The notes: generated from the letters alone by a model not told the origin. Positions 1-9,330 are shown, counted from the stretch's first letter. The stretch is DNA of 64,000 bases from Phycisphaerales bacterium (GCA_016710275.1 JADJXS010000001.1:558001-622000), one strand, 5' to 3'. A program made the numbers and translations.

Positions 1-36
1 TGGCACCCGGCCGGCGGCAATGGTCCGCAGTGGCCG

Positions 37-630
37 TCAGGTTGCGGCCTTTTGTTTGGGGGTTGATTTCGCTACGCGAAGCGCCGCGTCCCGCACCGCC
101 CGACGCCTCTTGGCGGGTGGGCAGATTGCCGATTCGATCAGGGCATGGGCAATCAGCGGCACGAGCGATCCGACCCCAAACGCCACGAATATCCAAAGCG
201 GAATACGAGAGTCTAGAAATATGGGTGACATGAGACGAAACGAAGTTTCGGGGGCCGCCCGGGCGAATAACGCGAAGCCAATGAACGCGGCCGGGAGCCC
301 GAAACTCGAAGTGAGAGAGAGGACCAGCAGAGTTCGCGAGAGGCGACGCAGCCTGTGTCGGCGTGGCAGGCGTTGTCGGGCGTAGGTCTCAACGATCAGA
401 TGGCCGCGCGAGAAGCCGTGGCCGCACTCGGGACATGGCCCGTCCGGTAGCCCGTGAAGCGCGTAGCTGCAGTGCAGGCACCTGACGGGATAATCCGCCT
501 CCGGAAAGCCGGACGGATCGACCGCTGTGCCGAAAGGGATGAGGTCGTACCACCACACGAGAAATTGTCGCACTCTGCGCTGCATTCCCTCCATTCTATC
601 CAGTGCCGCGTGGAGACAGTCAGCAGGCAT
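37..630 (-). CDS. Zinc-ribbon membrane protein, hypothetical
   Basis: A 197-residue protein of unknown function. Residues about 50-70 carry two CxxC pairs (CLHC and CPECG) that form a treble-clef or rubredoxin-like zinc ribbon. Two hydrophobic segments follow (about 105-125 and 145-170), so it should sit in the inner membrane with the ribbon in the cytoplasm. The same layout, a CxxCxY...CPECG ribbon followed by transmembrane helices, recurs in the protein at 21321-22220, so these are two members of one paralogous family; I know this architecture as common in planctomycetes. The ATG at 630 is the first available start. The C-terminus is basic. No enzyme motif is visible and no function can be assigned. 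Confidence 0.7.
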   Translation of the reverse strand: MPADCLHAALDRMEGMQRRVRQFLVWWYDLIPFGTAVDPSGFPEADYPVRCLHCSYALHGLPDGPCPECGHGFSRGHLIVETYARQRLPRRHRLRRLSRTLLVLSLTSSFGLPAAFIGFALFARAAPETSFRLMSPIFLDSRIPLWIFVAFGVGSLVPLIAHALIESAICPPAKRRRAVRDAALRVAKSTPKQKAAT

Positions 631-765
631 TCGGGGGCGAACACGGGGGGCGGAAGAAAAGAGGCACGGCGTGATCCCAGCGACGTCACGCCGTGCCGAC
701 CCGGCTCGGGCGCTCCGGAGGAGGGCGGAGCGGTCCCGGGCCGAGAGTTCGCAGACTGCATCAGT

Positions 766-850
766 CCAGGGCCTGAAAGCCCTGGCAATGATCGTGCGCC
801 CTACGGGCGGAGCGCATGCTTACGCTGAGTACAGCGAAAGCATGCCACCC
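766..850 (+). repeat. Dispersed hairpin repeat, locus R1
   Basis: Module A is a near-perfect stem, CCAGGGCCT-GA-AAGCCCTGG, followed by GTGCGCCCTACGGGCG. Module B (about 815-846) pairs GCATGCTT with AAGCATGC outside and CGCTG with CAGCG inside around the loop AGTA. The same modules recur at six other loci in this window. Here the inner stem is CGCTG/CAGCG instead of the usual CGCGG/CCGCG, a compensated change. The rest of the 631-965 gap holds three short direct repeats of a GCCAACTGCCAACAA type (about 887-935) and a CCACCCGC/GGCGGGTGG hairpin near 928-948. I see no gene there. Confidence 0.85.
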
Positions 851-965
851 TCGGGCCGTCAAGGCACCCAAGGCGCGTGGCACCGGCCAACTGCCAACAA
901 CCAACTGCCAACAATCAAGTGCCAACTGCCACCCGCAAACCGGCGGGTGGGGGTGCGCACGGACT

Positions 966-1331
966 TCAGCTTCCCCGGGCCTTGAACGCCTGATACGCCA
1001 CGCACTGGTCCGGATCCCCGCAGCAGACATCCCGGATGTGCTCAAAGAACACCTCGCGCGGCAGGTTCACGTCCTTGCGGAGCGAACAGCGCAGCGCGAT
1101 GCGCGGCTTGGTCGTGCCCTTGCCCGTCAGCAGGGAGCGCAGGTAGACCTGCCCCTTGCCGGCCGGGCACTTCATTTCGCGGTCCATCCGCTGTTGCAGG
1201 ACGGTCAGGTTGCCGGAGGTCTCCTCCGGCGCCAGCGGCGGGCCGAAGGCGTCGGCGACCGTGCGCGGGGCGCCGGCCGCCCTCCCGGACGGGGCCGGTG
1301 GATCCGGCGCTTTCTTCATGAACCCGAACAT
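966..1331 (-). CDS. Small cytosolic Cys-containing protein, hypothetical
   Basis: A 121-residue protein that begins MFGFMKK. I chose the ATG at 1331 because GGAG lies six bases upstream of it, and the longer frame to 1406 has no such site. There is no signal peptide or membrane segment. Cysteines occur in a CPAGKG context and as a CCGDPDQC cluster near the C-terminus, spaced as if to bind a metal, and the C-terminal half looks like a small helical domain. I do not recognise the family. Repeat locus R1 lies just downstream of its stop. Confidence 0.65.
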   Translation of the reverse strand: MFGFMKKAPDPPAPSGRAAGAPRTVADAFGPPLAPEETSGNLTVLQQRMDREMKCPAGKGQVYLRSLLTGKGTTKPRIALRCSLRKDVNLPREVFFEHIRDVCCGDPDQCVAYQAFKARGS

Positions 1332-1765
1332 GGTGATCTCCAATCGACGCGGAACAAGGACGGGCGAATAAGCGCCCGAATAAGGACAAGTCGCCACGGC
1401 GGACAATCAGCATCCGCCGTGGCATCGGAGCGCGCAGACGGTCCGACCACTGCGTGGTGAGCGGCCAAGCGCAGCGCGAAACCGCCGGCGGGGCGCACAC
1501 ATCCCAGCGCGCGGCCCCAACGTCCGCGCGCGGCGAGAGCGGCCGCGCTAGCGCGTCAAATCGCTATATGGGTAGATGTCGTGGCGGGCGGGTCTGAATC
1601 GGATGAAAGCGGATAACTGTCAGAAAAATCCGAATAAGACTATGAGAGCAATCGATATAGATGATCGACGCCGCTCGCCTGTTCTGATACTACCCCGTCC
1701 CACGTAAGAATCAAACCGGTTTTTCAGGGCCACAGGCGGGATTGTGGTCCCTGGCCGGAGGGCGC
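1332..1765. other. Intergenic stretch without recognised gene
   Basis: About 430 bases between the small gene at 966-1331 and the end of galE. Part of it (about 1560-1720) is less GC-rich than its surroundings. Open frames here are short and lack start signals. I see no tRNA, terminator or repeat from the dispersed family. Confidence 0.5.
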
Positions 1766-2758
1766 TCAACGAACGTCCGGATAACCGTGGGGGTGGGTGG
1801 AGTGCCAGCGCCAAGCGGAGCCGACGACTTCGCGGAGGTCGGTCCATTTCGGCGACCAGCCCAAGCGCTGCCGAACGCGGGTCGGGTCGGCATAGAGGGC
1901 CGGGGGGTCTCCGGGGCGGCGGGCGACGATTCGGGCGGGGATTTCGTGACCGGTTACGGAGCGGGCGGCTTCGATTACGGCCTGGACGGTGTGGCCGATG
2001 CCGGTGCCGACGTTGAGGAACTCGGCCTGGCCGGGGTTGATGGCGGCGACGGCGGCGACGTGGGCGGCGGCCAGGTCTTCGACGTGGATGTAGTCGCGGA
2101 TGCAGGTGCCGTCTGGGGTTGGGTAGTCATCCCCCAGAATTGCAATGTCGGGACGCTGCCCGAGGGCGACCTGCAGCACCAGCGGGATCAGGTGCGTTTC
2201 GGGGCGATGGGCTTCGCCGATGGTGCCGTCGGCGGCGGCACCGCTGGCGTTGAAGTAGCGGAGCGAGATGGAGCCAAGCCCCCAGGCGGCGGCGCAGTCG
2301 GAGAGCAGCCACTCGACGGCCAGCTTCGTTTCGCCGTAGGGGCTGATCGGGGCGCGCGGCATGTCTTCGACGAGCGGTAATCGCTCCGGAGGGCGGTAGA
2401 CGGCGCAGGTGCTGGAGAAGACCATCCGGCGCACGCCCTGTTCCTGCATGGCCTCCAGCAGGTGCAGCGAGCTGAGGACGTTGGCGCGGTAATAGAGCAG
2501 CGGCTGCTGGACCGATTCGCCGACGTTGATGAGGCCGGCGAAGTGCAGCACGGCCTCGGGAGCGGCGGATTGAAGTGCCGAGCGGAGGGTCGCGAGGTCG
2601 AGCAGGTCGCCCTGCACGAAGGTGGCGCGGGGATCGACGGCGGCGCGATGGCCGTTGATCAGGCTGTCGAAGACGGTGACGTGGTGGCCGGCGGCGAGCA
2701 GAGCGCGGACGCAGTGGCTGCCGACGTAGCCCGCACCGCCGGTGACGAAGACGCGCAT
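1766..2758 (-). CDS. galE: UDP-glucose 4-epimerase
   Basis: A 330-residue short-chain dehydrogenase/reductase of the extended class that interconverts UDP-glucose and UDP-galactose using bound NAD. The N-terminal Rossmann glycine motif TGGAGYVGSH is at residues 6-15. The active-site pattern is present as SSTCAVY followed by SPYGETK, giving the catalytic Tyr and Lys of YxxxK, and the YFNASGA segment typical of GalE follows. Length matches the family (about 330-340). The ATG at 2758 was chosen because the conserved N-terminus begins exactly there; an upstream extension would run into mutS. It is divergent from mutS, with about 196 bp between the two starts. Confidence 0.95.
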   Translation of the reverse strand: MRVFVTGGAGYVGSHCVRALLAAGHHVTVFDSLINGHRAAVDPRATFVQGDLLDLATLRSALQSAAPEAVLHFAGLINVGESVQQPLLYYRANVLSSLHLLEAMQEQGVRRMVFSSTCAVYRPPERLPLVEDMPRAPISPYGETKLAVEWLLSDCAAAWGLGSISLRYFNASGAAADGTIGEAHRPETHLIPLVLQVALGQRPDIAILGDDYPTPDGTCIRDYIHVEDLAAAHVAAVAAINPGQAEFLNVGTGIGHTVQAVIEAARSVTGHEIPARIVARRPGDPPALYADPTRVRQRLGWSPKWTDLREVVGSAWRWHSTHPHGYPDVR

Positions 2759-2954
2759 GAGGGGATTCCGGGAGAGCGGAGTCGCGTTGGGCCGCGTCGC
2801 AGCGGCCCGGTGGATCATCGCGGACGCTGCGCCGCAGTCAAGCGGCGGCGGCGCGGGATTGAGGGGCGTCGGCGGCGGGGCTACTCTTGTCGGCGTGGAT
2901 GTAGAGGCTGACAGGCTGGATAGGAATACTTCGCCGCACGAGGGAGGGCGGCCA

Positions 2955-5807
2955 GTGGATTGCGCGCCGGCTGCGCGGGTGGCGGAGCGGGCGGCGGATG
3001 GGGGCGGCGGGTTGGAGACTGTGGCGGGGGGGCTGCCGGAGCGGTTGATTCCCGAAGCGCCGACGGTGAGCCGAAGGCGGGCGGCGCGGTCGAAGCGCGA
3101 GGATGGGAAGCCGGCGGTCGCGAAGTCCGTACGGGCGCCGGAGGATGATCTGACGCCGGCGATGCGGCAGTGGCATGAGCAGAAGCGCATTGCCGGGGAG
3201 GCGATTCTGCTATTTCGGATGGGGGATTTTTACGAGCTGTTTCACGGGGATGCGGAGCTGGGGGCGCGGGTGCTGGGGCTGACGTTGACGAGCCGCGACG
3301 GCGGTCAGACGCCGCTGGCGGGCATTCCGTATCACGCGCTGCCGGGGTATTTGTCGAAACTGGTGGCGGCCGGCTATCGCGTCGCGATCAGTGAGCAGGT
3401 GGAGGATGCGCGGCAGGCCAAGGGGGTGATCCGCCGCGAGATCGTGCGGGTGGTGACGCCGGGCACGTTGACGGAGGATGCGCTGCTGCGCGGGGATGAG
3501 AGCAACGTGCTGGCGGCGGCGTGCGTGGAGGGGGCGTCGGCGGGGCTGGCGGCGCTGGAGCTTTCGACCGGCGAGATGTGGGTGCAGGTCTGTCCGCGGG
3601 GGCGGCTGGCGGAGGAATTGGGGCGGCTGAATCCGGCGGAGGTGCTGCTGGCGGATGGCGCACCCGGGGAGCGCCTGGCGCTGGAGGATGAGCTGCGCGA
3701 CCAGTTTGACGTGGTGTTGACCTATCGGGCGGCGGCGGATTTTTCGCCGTCGCGGGCGGCGGAGCGGCTCAGTGCGCAATTCGAGACGCGCGGGCTGGAG
3801 GGGTTTGGTTTTGAGCGGGTGGATGCGTCGTTGCAGGCGGCGGGGGCGCTGCTGGCGTATGCGAACGAGACGCAGCGCTGCGACCCGCGGCACATCCGGC
3901 CGCCGCGGCGGCGCGGCTCGGAGGAATTTCTGGGGCTGGACCCGGCCACGCTGCGCTCGCTGGAGGTGGAGCGGACGCTGCGCAGCGGGCAGCGCGAGGG
4001 ATCGCTGCTGGCGGCGGTGGATGGGACGCGAAACCCGATGGGGGCGCGGCTGCTGCGCGAGTGGCTGTGCTATCCGCTGCGCGAGGTGGGGCTGATCCGG
4101 GCGCGGCAGCGGGCGGTGGCGGCGCTGCGTGAGGATGCGGCCCGCCGCGCCGCGATCCGCGAGGCGCTGCTGCACGTCGGCGACCTGTCGCGGATCATCG
4201 GGCGGATCGGCGTGGGGCGCTGTACGCCGCGCGATCTGCGCTCGCTGGCCAACGGCCTGCGGCGTCTGGCGCCGTTGCGCGCGCTGCTGAGCGGCGCGCA
4301 ATGCGAGGAGCTGGCGGCGCTGGGCGGGGAGCTGGCGGGGCTGGAGGAGCGGAGCGCGGCGCTGGATCAGGCGCTGCGCCCCGACGCGCCGACGACGATG
4401 CGCGACGGCGGCATTTTTGCCGACGGGCATCATGCGGAGCTGGATCGGCTGCGGACGATCGCCCGCGACGGGGAGCGCTGGCTGGCGGAGTATCAGCAGG
4501 CGCAGCAGCGCCGCACCGGCATCCAGACGCTCAAGGTCGCCTTCAACAAGGTGTTCGGCTACTACATCGAGGTGACGCAGGCGAACCTGGCGCGGGTTCC
4601 GGATGACTACACGCGGCGGCAGACGGTCAAGAACGCGGAGCGCTACGTCACGGAGGAGCTGCAGCGCTTCGAGGCCGACGTGCTGACCGCCGACAGCCGC
4701 GCCCGGGAGCTTGAGTACGAGCTGTTTTGTGCATTGCGCGAGAGTCTGCTGCCGTGGATCGAGCGGCTGGCGACGGCGGCGGCCGCGGTGGCGCGGCTGG
4801 ATGTGCTGGCGGGCTGGGCCGAGATCAGCGTGCGGCGGGGTTATTGCACGCCTGAGTTCACCGAAGACGGGCGGCTCGAGATTGTGGAGGGGCGGCACCC
4901 GGTCGTGGAGGCGGTGGGCGCAAGCGGCTCGTTCGTGCCGAATGACACGCGGCTCGCGGCGCGCGGCGGGGTTGCGGAGGGGGCGGGCGCGGCGGCAGCG
5001 ATGGATGATCGGCCCGGGGCGGCGACGCTGGCGCTGATCACGGGGCCGAACATGGCGGGCAAGAGCACCTATATCCGGCAGGTGGCGCTGCTGACGCTGC
5101 TGGCGCATTGCGGCTGCGACGTGCCGGCGCGGAGCATGGCGCTGGGGGCGGTGGATCGCATTTTCACGCGGGTGGGGGCGGCCGATGAGCTGGCGCGCGG
5201 GCAGTCCACGTTCATGGTAGAGATGATCGAGACGGCGAACATCCTGCACAATGCGACGCCGCGGAGCCTGGTGATTCTGGACGAGGTGGGGCGCGGGACG
5301 AGCACGTTTGACGGGCTGGCGCTGGCGTGGGCGATCACGGAGCACCTGGCGGCGCGGGTCGGTTGTCGCACGCTGTTCGCCACGCACTATCACGAGATCA
5401 CCGAGCTGGCGGAGCTGCTCGACGGCGTGGAGAATCTCAATGTGGCGGTGCGCGAGTCCGATGAGACGGTGGTGTTTCTGCACCGCATTCTGCCCGGTGC
5501 GGCCAACCGCAGCTTCGGGCTGCAGGTGGCGAAGATCGCGGGCGTGCCGCGCGGGGTGCTGGAGCGGGCCAACGCGGTGCTGATCGACCTGGAGCGGCAT
5601 TTCTCGCGCGAGGCGCAGCGGCCGGTGCTGGCCGCGGCGCAGCGGCGGCGGGCGCGGCAACTGCGGCTTTTCGAGGAGCCGGAGGAGGCGGTGATCCGCG
5701 AGCTGCGCGCGACGGCCGGCCGCGAGATGGACGCCGCGGCGGCGTTGAAGCTGATGGAGGGCTGGCGCCGGGCGCTGGATGAGCAAGGCCCGGCGGGCGG
5801 GCGCTGA
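2955..5807 (+). CDS. mutS: DNA mismatch repair protein MutS
   Basis: The mismatch-recognition ATPase, about 950 residues. The N-terminal domain holds the mismatch-wedging GDFYELF (Phe-x-Glu) at about residues 91-97. Connector, core and clamp domains follow, then the ABC-type ATPase with Walker A GPNMAGKST (about 697) and the Walker B/signature region LVILDEVGRGTSTFDG. The GTG at 2955 was chosen because GGGAGGG ends six bases upstream of it; this gives about 75 extra residues, low in complexity, before the conserved domain. Initiation further 3' (for example GTG 3066) is possible. An ATG near 2742 is unlikely because it lies inside the first codons of galE. I saw no mutL in the window. Confidence 0.95.
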   Translation: MDCAPAARVAERAADGGGGLETVAGGLPERLIPEAPTVSRRRAARSKREDGKPAVAKSVRAPEDDLTPAMRQWHEQKRIAGEAILLFRMGDFYELFHGDAELGARVLGLTLTSRDGGQTPLAGIPYHALPGYLSKLVAAGYRVAISEQVEDARQAKGVIRREIVRVVTPGTLTEDALLRGDESNVLAAACVEGASAGLAALELSTGEMWVQVCPRGRLAEELGRLNPAEVLLADGAPGERLALEDELRDQFDVVLTYRAAADFSPSRAAERLSAQFETRGLEGFGFERVDASLQAAGALLAYANETQRCDPRHIRPPRRRGSEEFLGLDPATLRSLEVERTLRSGQREGSLLAAVDGTRNPMGARLLREWLCYPLREVGLIRARQRAVAALREDAARRAAIREALLHVGDLSRIIGRIGVGRCTPRDLRSLANGLRRLAPLRALLSGAQCEELAALGGELAGLEERSAALDQALRPDAPTTMRDGGIFADGHHAELDRLRTIARDGERWLAEYQQAQQRRTGIQTLKVAFNKVFGYYIEVTQANLARVPDDYTRRQTVKNAERYVTEELQRFEADVLTADSRARELEYELFCALRESLLPWIERLATAAAAVARLDVLAGWAEISVRRGYCTPEFTEDGRLEIVEGRHPVVEAVGASGSFVPNDTRLAARGGVAEGAGAAAAMDDRPGAATLALITGPNMAGKSTYIRQVALLTLLAHCGCDVPARSMALGAVDRIFTRVGAADELARGQSTFMVEMIETANILHNATPRSLVILDEVGRGTSTFDGLALAWAITEHLAARVGCRTLFATHYHEITELAELLDGVENLNVAVRESDETVVFLHRILPGAANRSFGLQVAKIAGVPRGVLERANAVLIDLERHFSREAQRPVLAAAQRRRARQLRLFEEPEEAVIRELRATAGREMDAAAALKLMEGWRRALDEQGPAGGR

Positions 5808-5892
5808 GCGCTGCGCGGCGGCGCGTGCGGGGGCGGGCGCGTCGCTATACTCCGCCGGCGGAACGAGCGCGACCCTGGTGGAGAGGCTGACG

Positions 5893-7356
5893 ATGGCGGA
5901 CGCGGCGCGGATGGAGAAGATTGTCTCGTTGGCCAAGCGCCGCGGGTTCATTTATCCGTCGAGTGAGATTTACGGGGGGATCGGCGGCTTCTGGGACTAC
6001 GGGCCGCTGGGGGTGGAGCTGAAGCGCAACATCAAGGCGGCGTGGTGGCAGGATCACGTGGTCAATCCGCCGGACGGGCCGGACGGCCGGCCGATAGAGA
6101 TGGTCGGGGTGGACTGCACGATCATCATGAATCCGCGGGTGTGGGTGGCGAGCGGGCACGCGACCGGTTTTTCCGACCCGATGGTGACGTGCAAGACCGA
6201 GGGCTGCCGCAAGCTGTTTCGCGCGGATCAGTTGCAGAGCAGCGAGTGCGGGTTGCGGCCCAGCAAGTGTCCGGGGGCGCACGACAAGTGCGACCTGACG
6301 GAGCCGCGCAGCTTCAACCTGATGTTCGAGACGTACGTCGGGGCGCTGCAGGATGAATCGGCGAAGGCGTATCTGCGGCCGGAGACGGCGCAGGGCATTT
6401 TCGCCAATTACAAGAACGTGCTGGACACGTCGCGGGTGAAGGTGCCCTTCGGCATTGCGCAGATCGGCAAGGCCTTCCGCAACGAGATCAATCCGCGAAA
6501 CTTCACCTTCCGCTCGCGCGAGTTTGAGCAGATGGAGATCGAGTTTTTCTGCCGCGACGAGGAGTCGATGGCGTGGTACGAGTTCTGGCGGAATCACCGC
6601 TATCGCTGGTACGTTGGGCTGGGGCTGCAGAGTGAGAAGCTGCGGCTGCGCGACCAGGCCGAGGATGAGCTGGCGCACTATTCGCGGGCCTGCGCGGACA
6701 TTGAGTATCGCTTTCCCTTCTCGGATGATTTTCAGGAGCTGGAGGGCTGCGCGCATCGCGGCTGCTTCGACCTGGCGCAGCATCAGCAGCACAGCGGCGC
6801 GGACCTGAGCTATTTTGACGAGGGGGCGTGGGCGAAGTTCCTCGCGGAGCGCAAGGCGGCCGGGGAGGCGGACCTGACGAAGGAGCAGAAGAGCGCGCTG
6901 GGGGCCAAGCCGCCCTATCGCTTCCTGCCGACGGTGATCGAGCCGTCGGCCGGGGCGGACCGGGCCACGCTGGCGTTTCTGTGCGAGGCCTATCACGAGG
7001 ACAGCGCCCCGAATGACAAGGGGCAGATGGAGACGCGGGTGGTGATGCGCTTTCATCCGCGGCTGGCGCCGGTGAAGGCGGCGTTTTTTCCGCTGGTGAA
7101 CAAGGAGGGGATGCCGGAGGTCGCGGATGCGCTGCATCGCGAGGCGCGGCGGCATTTCACGGCGGTCTATGACGACGGCGGGGCGATCGGCCGGCGCTAT
7201 CGCAGGCAGGATGAGGCGGGCACGCCCTACTGCGTCACGATTGACGGCGACACGATCCGCGATGGCACGGTGACGGTCCGCGATCGTGATTCGCTGTCGC
7301 AGGTGCGGGTTGCGAAGGAGCAGGTGGTGGGGTGGTTGCGCGAGCGGATCGCGTAG
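5893..7356 (+). CDS. glyQS: Glycine--tRNA ligase (homodimeric class II type)
   Basis: A 487-residue glycyl-tRNA synthetase of the alpha2 kind, which charges tRNA-Gly. The N-terminus has the typical GFIYPSSEIYGG and GFWDYGPLG segments. Motif 2 is recognisable in FRNEINPRNFTFRSREFEQ. An insertion with four Cys (CKTEGC and later CGLRPSKC) looks like a zinc site seen in part of the family. The C-terminal anticodon-binding domain ends the protein. The ATG at 5893 has GGAGAGG six bases upstream. It lies 85 bp behind mutS; a TATACT at 5846-5851 could be a -10 box, but I see no convincing -35. Confidence 0.95.
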   Translation: MADAARMEKIVSLAKRRGFIYPSSEIYGGIGGFWDYGPLGVELKRNIKAAWWQDHVVNPPDGPDGRPIEMVGVDCTIIMNPRVWVASGHATGFSDPMVTCKTEGCRKLFRADQLQSSECGLRPSKCPGAHDKCDLTEPRSFNLMFETYVGALQDESAKAYLRPETAQGIFANYKNVLDTSRVKVPFGIAQIGKAFRNEINPRNFTFRSREFEQMEIEFFCRDEESMAWYEFWRNHRYRWYVGLGLQSEKLRLRDQAEDELAHYSRACADIEYRFPFSDDFQELEGCAHRGCFDLAQHQQHSGADLSYFDEGAWAKFLAERKAAGEADLTKEQKSALGAKPPYRFLPTVIEPSAGADRATLAFLCEAYHEDSAPNDKGQMETRVVMRFHPRLAPVKAAFFPLVNKEGMPEVADALHREARRHFTAVYDDGGAIGRRYRRQDEAGTPYCVTIDGDTIRDGTVTVRDRDSLSQVRVAKEQVVGWLRERIA

Positions 7357-7379
7357 GGGGTTGGTGAGGGGGCCGGATT

Positions 7380-7573
7380 CCAGGGCCTGAAGGCCCTGGC
7401 AACGATCGTGCGCCCTGGCGGGCGAAGACATGCTTACGCGGAGTACCGCGAAAGCATGCCACCCGGCGTGTGGCATCGGGCTTCTGCCCGATGCACTGCA
7501 CCGCCCGGAAGGGCGGTGCCACGATGCGCCCTTGCGGGCGAAGAGCATGCCGACGCAAAAGCCGTCGGCATGG
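7380..7573 (+). repeat. Dispersed hairpin repeat, locus R2 (all four modules)
   Basis: The most complete copy. Module A is a perfect CCAGGGCCTGAAGGCCCTGG hairpin plus CGCCC/GGGCG. Module B is the GCATGCTT/AAGCATGC outer stem with CGCGG/CCGCG inside. Module C consists of two hairpins, CATCGGGC-TTCT-GCCCGATG and CACCGCCC-GGAA-GGGCGGTG. Module D is CATGCCGACG...GCCGTCGGCATG. It directly abuts the proposed end of the IS110 element at 7577, and a partial copy (R3) lies just beyond the element's other end. Confidence 0.9.
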
Positions 7574-7576
7574 CAT

Positions 7577-9207
7577 CTATGAAGCGAACGGTGTCAAGGG
7601 GCGGCTGCGGTTCTGTTCGGAAGATTCTTCCGTCAGGCCCGTCGCCGTCGGCGTCGGTCGATCTGTCCCATCTCAGCCGGCGTCGCGACGTTGGGGCTGA
7701 CTCTCTTCCGCACAGGCCCGGAGCCCGAGGCCGAGGGAGGGCCTCCCTCGGAGATGTTGACGAGCGGGGGCGGCGTGACGCGTGACGCTCAGGCATCTAT
7801 TCGAGATCATCCGCCGGAGCGGACGTCTCATGAAAAATACAAGACGGACGCCGCCATTCACCCTGCCGAGCGCGCGATTGGGAACGCGCTCCTGCCATGC
7901 CGCGGGGTCGTCCGCCGGTTCGTCACGTCGCCGCTCCTCCACACCAAGCGCTTCGCATTCGTATCGTTCCGTGCGTCCGCGCTACGCACGCAGACGCGTT
8001 TCGCTGCCATGGTGGACGGTTGCACGCTGCGCCGCTGACTCGCCGGCGCCGCTGGATCCTCAGGCCGCCGAGGGCGTCGCCGGCGCTGCCGGCGGCCGTT
8101 CTTGGTACGGCCGTCCGCTGCGGATGACGGCCAGCATCAGACACAGCAGCCTCCGCGCGATGGCGGTAATGGCCTTCTTCTTTCCGCGGCGCAGGGCCAG
8201 CCGCTCGAAGGTCAGTCGCCAGGGCGACGAGCGCCGCACCAGTTGCCAGGCGGCCTGGTGCAGCACCCAGCGCAGAATCGGCGAGCCGCTGTGCGTGATG
8301 CCCAGGTCGTGGCGCTTGCCGGCCGACTCGCGCTGTCCGGGCGCCAGGCCGACGTAGCTGGTCAGCTTCTTCTGCGAGCCGAAACGCTCCGGCCCGGCGA
8401 CCTCCGCCAGGAACGCCTCGCGCGTCACCGGTCCGACGGCCGGAATCGAATCCAGCAGCGCACGGTGGCCCGCTTCGGCGGCCGGCGCTGTGCGGGCGAA
8501 GGCCGCCAGCTGCCGATCGACGGCCTTCAGCTCGTCGCGATACAACTTCAACTCGCGCAGCAGGCGCTGCACGAGCCAGCGATCGACGGGGTCGAGCTTC
8601 AGCCCGCGCAGGTACTTCAGGCTCTCGCTCGTGAACAGATCCCTGCGGTCCGCGTTGTACTCGGCCGCCACGTGCCGGATGCGGTTCTTGATCGACGTCA
8701 GCCGCGCCCGCACGCAGACCCGCCGCCGCACCAGCTTGCGGTGCGCTTGCCGCCGCGGCGTCGGTCAGTGCGCCGGCGGAATCATGTCCAGCGCCAGGAA
8801 CTCCGCCAGCACGCGGGCGTCCACCTTGTCGCTCTTGCGCGTGCTCTCGGCGATGATCCGCATTTTGCGTGGATGAGCGAGCAGCACACGCCCAGCCAGC
8901 GGCTCGACCAGCTTCACGAACCACTCGTAGCTGGCGGTCGCTTCGAGCACCAGGTCGAATGAGCCGAGCGCCTTCAACCAGGCCGCCAGCTTGATCGACT
9001 CGACATTGGTGAAACGGGCCGATGTGAGCACTTGCCGCGCTTGGTTCACAACGCAGACCACGATACGCTGCTTGTGGAGGTCGACGCCGACGAACTTCTT
9101 CACGGTCTTCTCCTGTGTGGAAGCCAACGATTCGACTCAAACACGAAACGCCGGTTTACCACGAGTTCAGGAACCGTGCAGCCGCCGGCCCGACCTCCGC
9201 TTCATAG
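7577..9207 (-). mobile_element. IS110/IS1111-type insertion element with inactivated transposase
   Basis: About 1.63 kb bounded by a 10-bp inverted repeat, CTATGAAGCG at 7577-7586 and CGCTTCATAG at 9198-9207. It encloses one IS110-family transposase reading frame on the minus strand. About 95 bp lie between the upstream end and the transposase start, and about 470 bp lie downstream without a convincing gene. IS110-type elements are known to encode a guide (bridge) RNA in one non-coding end; the long downstream end would be the candidate in an IS1111-like layout, which is inference. Dispersed repeat modules flank both ends. The ends are proposed from the inverted repeat alone. Confidence 0.65.
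8060..9103 (-). pseudogene. IS110-family transposase, one in-frame TGA
   Basis: The N-terminal RuvC-like DEDD half (VKKFVGVDLHK..., with conserved SDKVDARVLAEFL) and the C-terminal Transposase_20 half (SIPAVGPVTREAFLAE, YVGLAPGQRESAGK, HSGSPILRWVL with the family's conserved Ser) lie in the same frame. They are separated only by a TGA at 8765-8767. Eleven sense codons join the stop to the next GTG and fit the family (PTPRRQAHRKLVRRR), so this is a point nonsense change, plausibly CGA to TGA, not a frameshift. The GTG at 9103 was chosen because AGGAG lies six bases upstream. The full frame would give about 347 residues, close to family size. As it stands no full-length enzyme is made. Confidence 0.85.
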
Positions 9208-9221
9208 TTTCACTCAACGCG

Positions 9222-9330
9222 CGGCATGGCATGTGGCATCGGGCTTCCGCCCGATGCACTGCACCGCCCGGAAGGGCGGTGCCACGGCACACAGCATGCT
9301 TACGCGGAATACCGCGAAAGCATGCCACCC
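9222..9330 (+). repeat. Dispersed hairpin repeat, locus R3
   Basis: Module C hairpins (CATCGGGC-TTCC-GCCCGATG and CACCGCCC-GGAA-GGGCGGTG) followed by module B with loop AATA. The order C then B differs from R2 (A-B-C-D), so modules shuffle. It sits directly outside the upstream end of the IS110 element and is followed by the 24-bp triplication at the end of aconitase. Confidence 0.88.

Noticed and set aside
2742..2954. MutS start upstream at the ATG near 2742
   Set aside because: It overlaps the galE start codon region and has no ribosome site, whereas GTG 2955 has GGGAGGG at ideal spacing.
3210..5951. A 913-residue minus-strand open frame
   Set aside because: It is the mirror of mutS; its composition is Arg/Pro/Gln-rich and no family is recognisable.
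7830..8038. Start of a prepilin gene (KNTRRTPPFTL)
   Set aside because: It resembles a type IV prepilin signal for a few residues, but no hydrophobic helix follows FTL, and the frame soon loses all pilin character.
8732..8767. Selenocysteine recoding of the IS110 TGA
   Set aside because: Sequence after the stop is GC-rich without a hairpin at the right distance with a G-first loop, and selenocysteine is not known in this family. A CGA to TGA mutation explains it.
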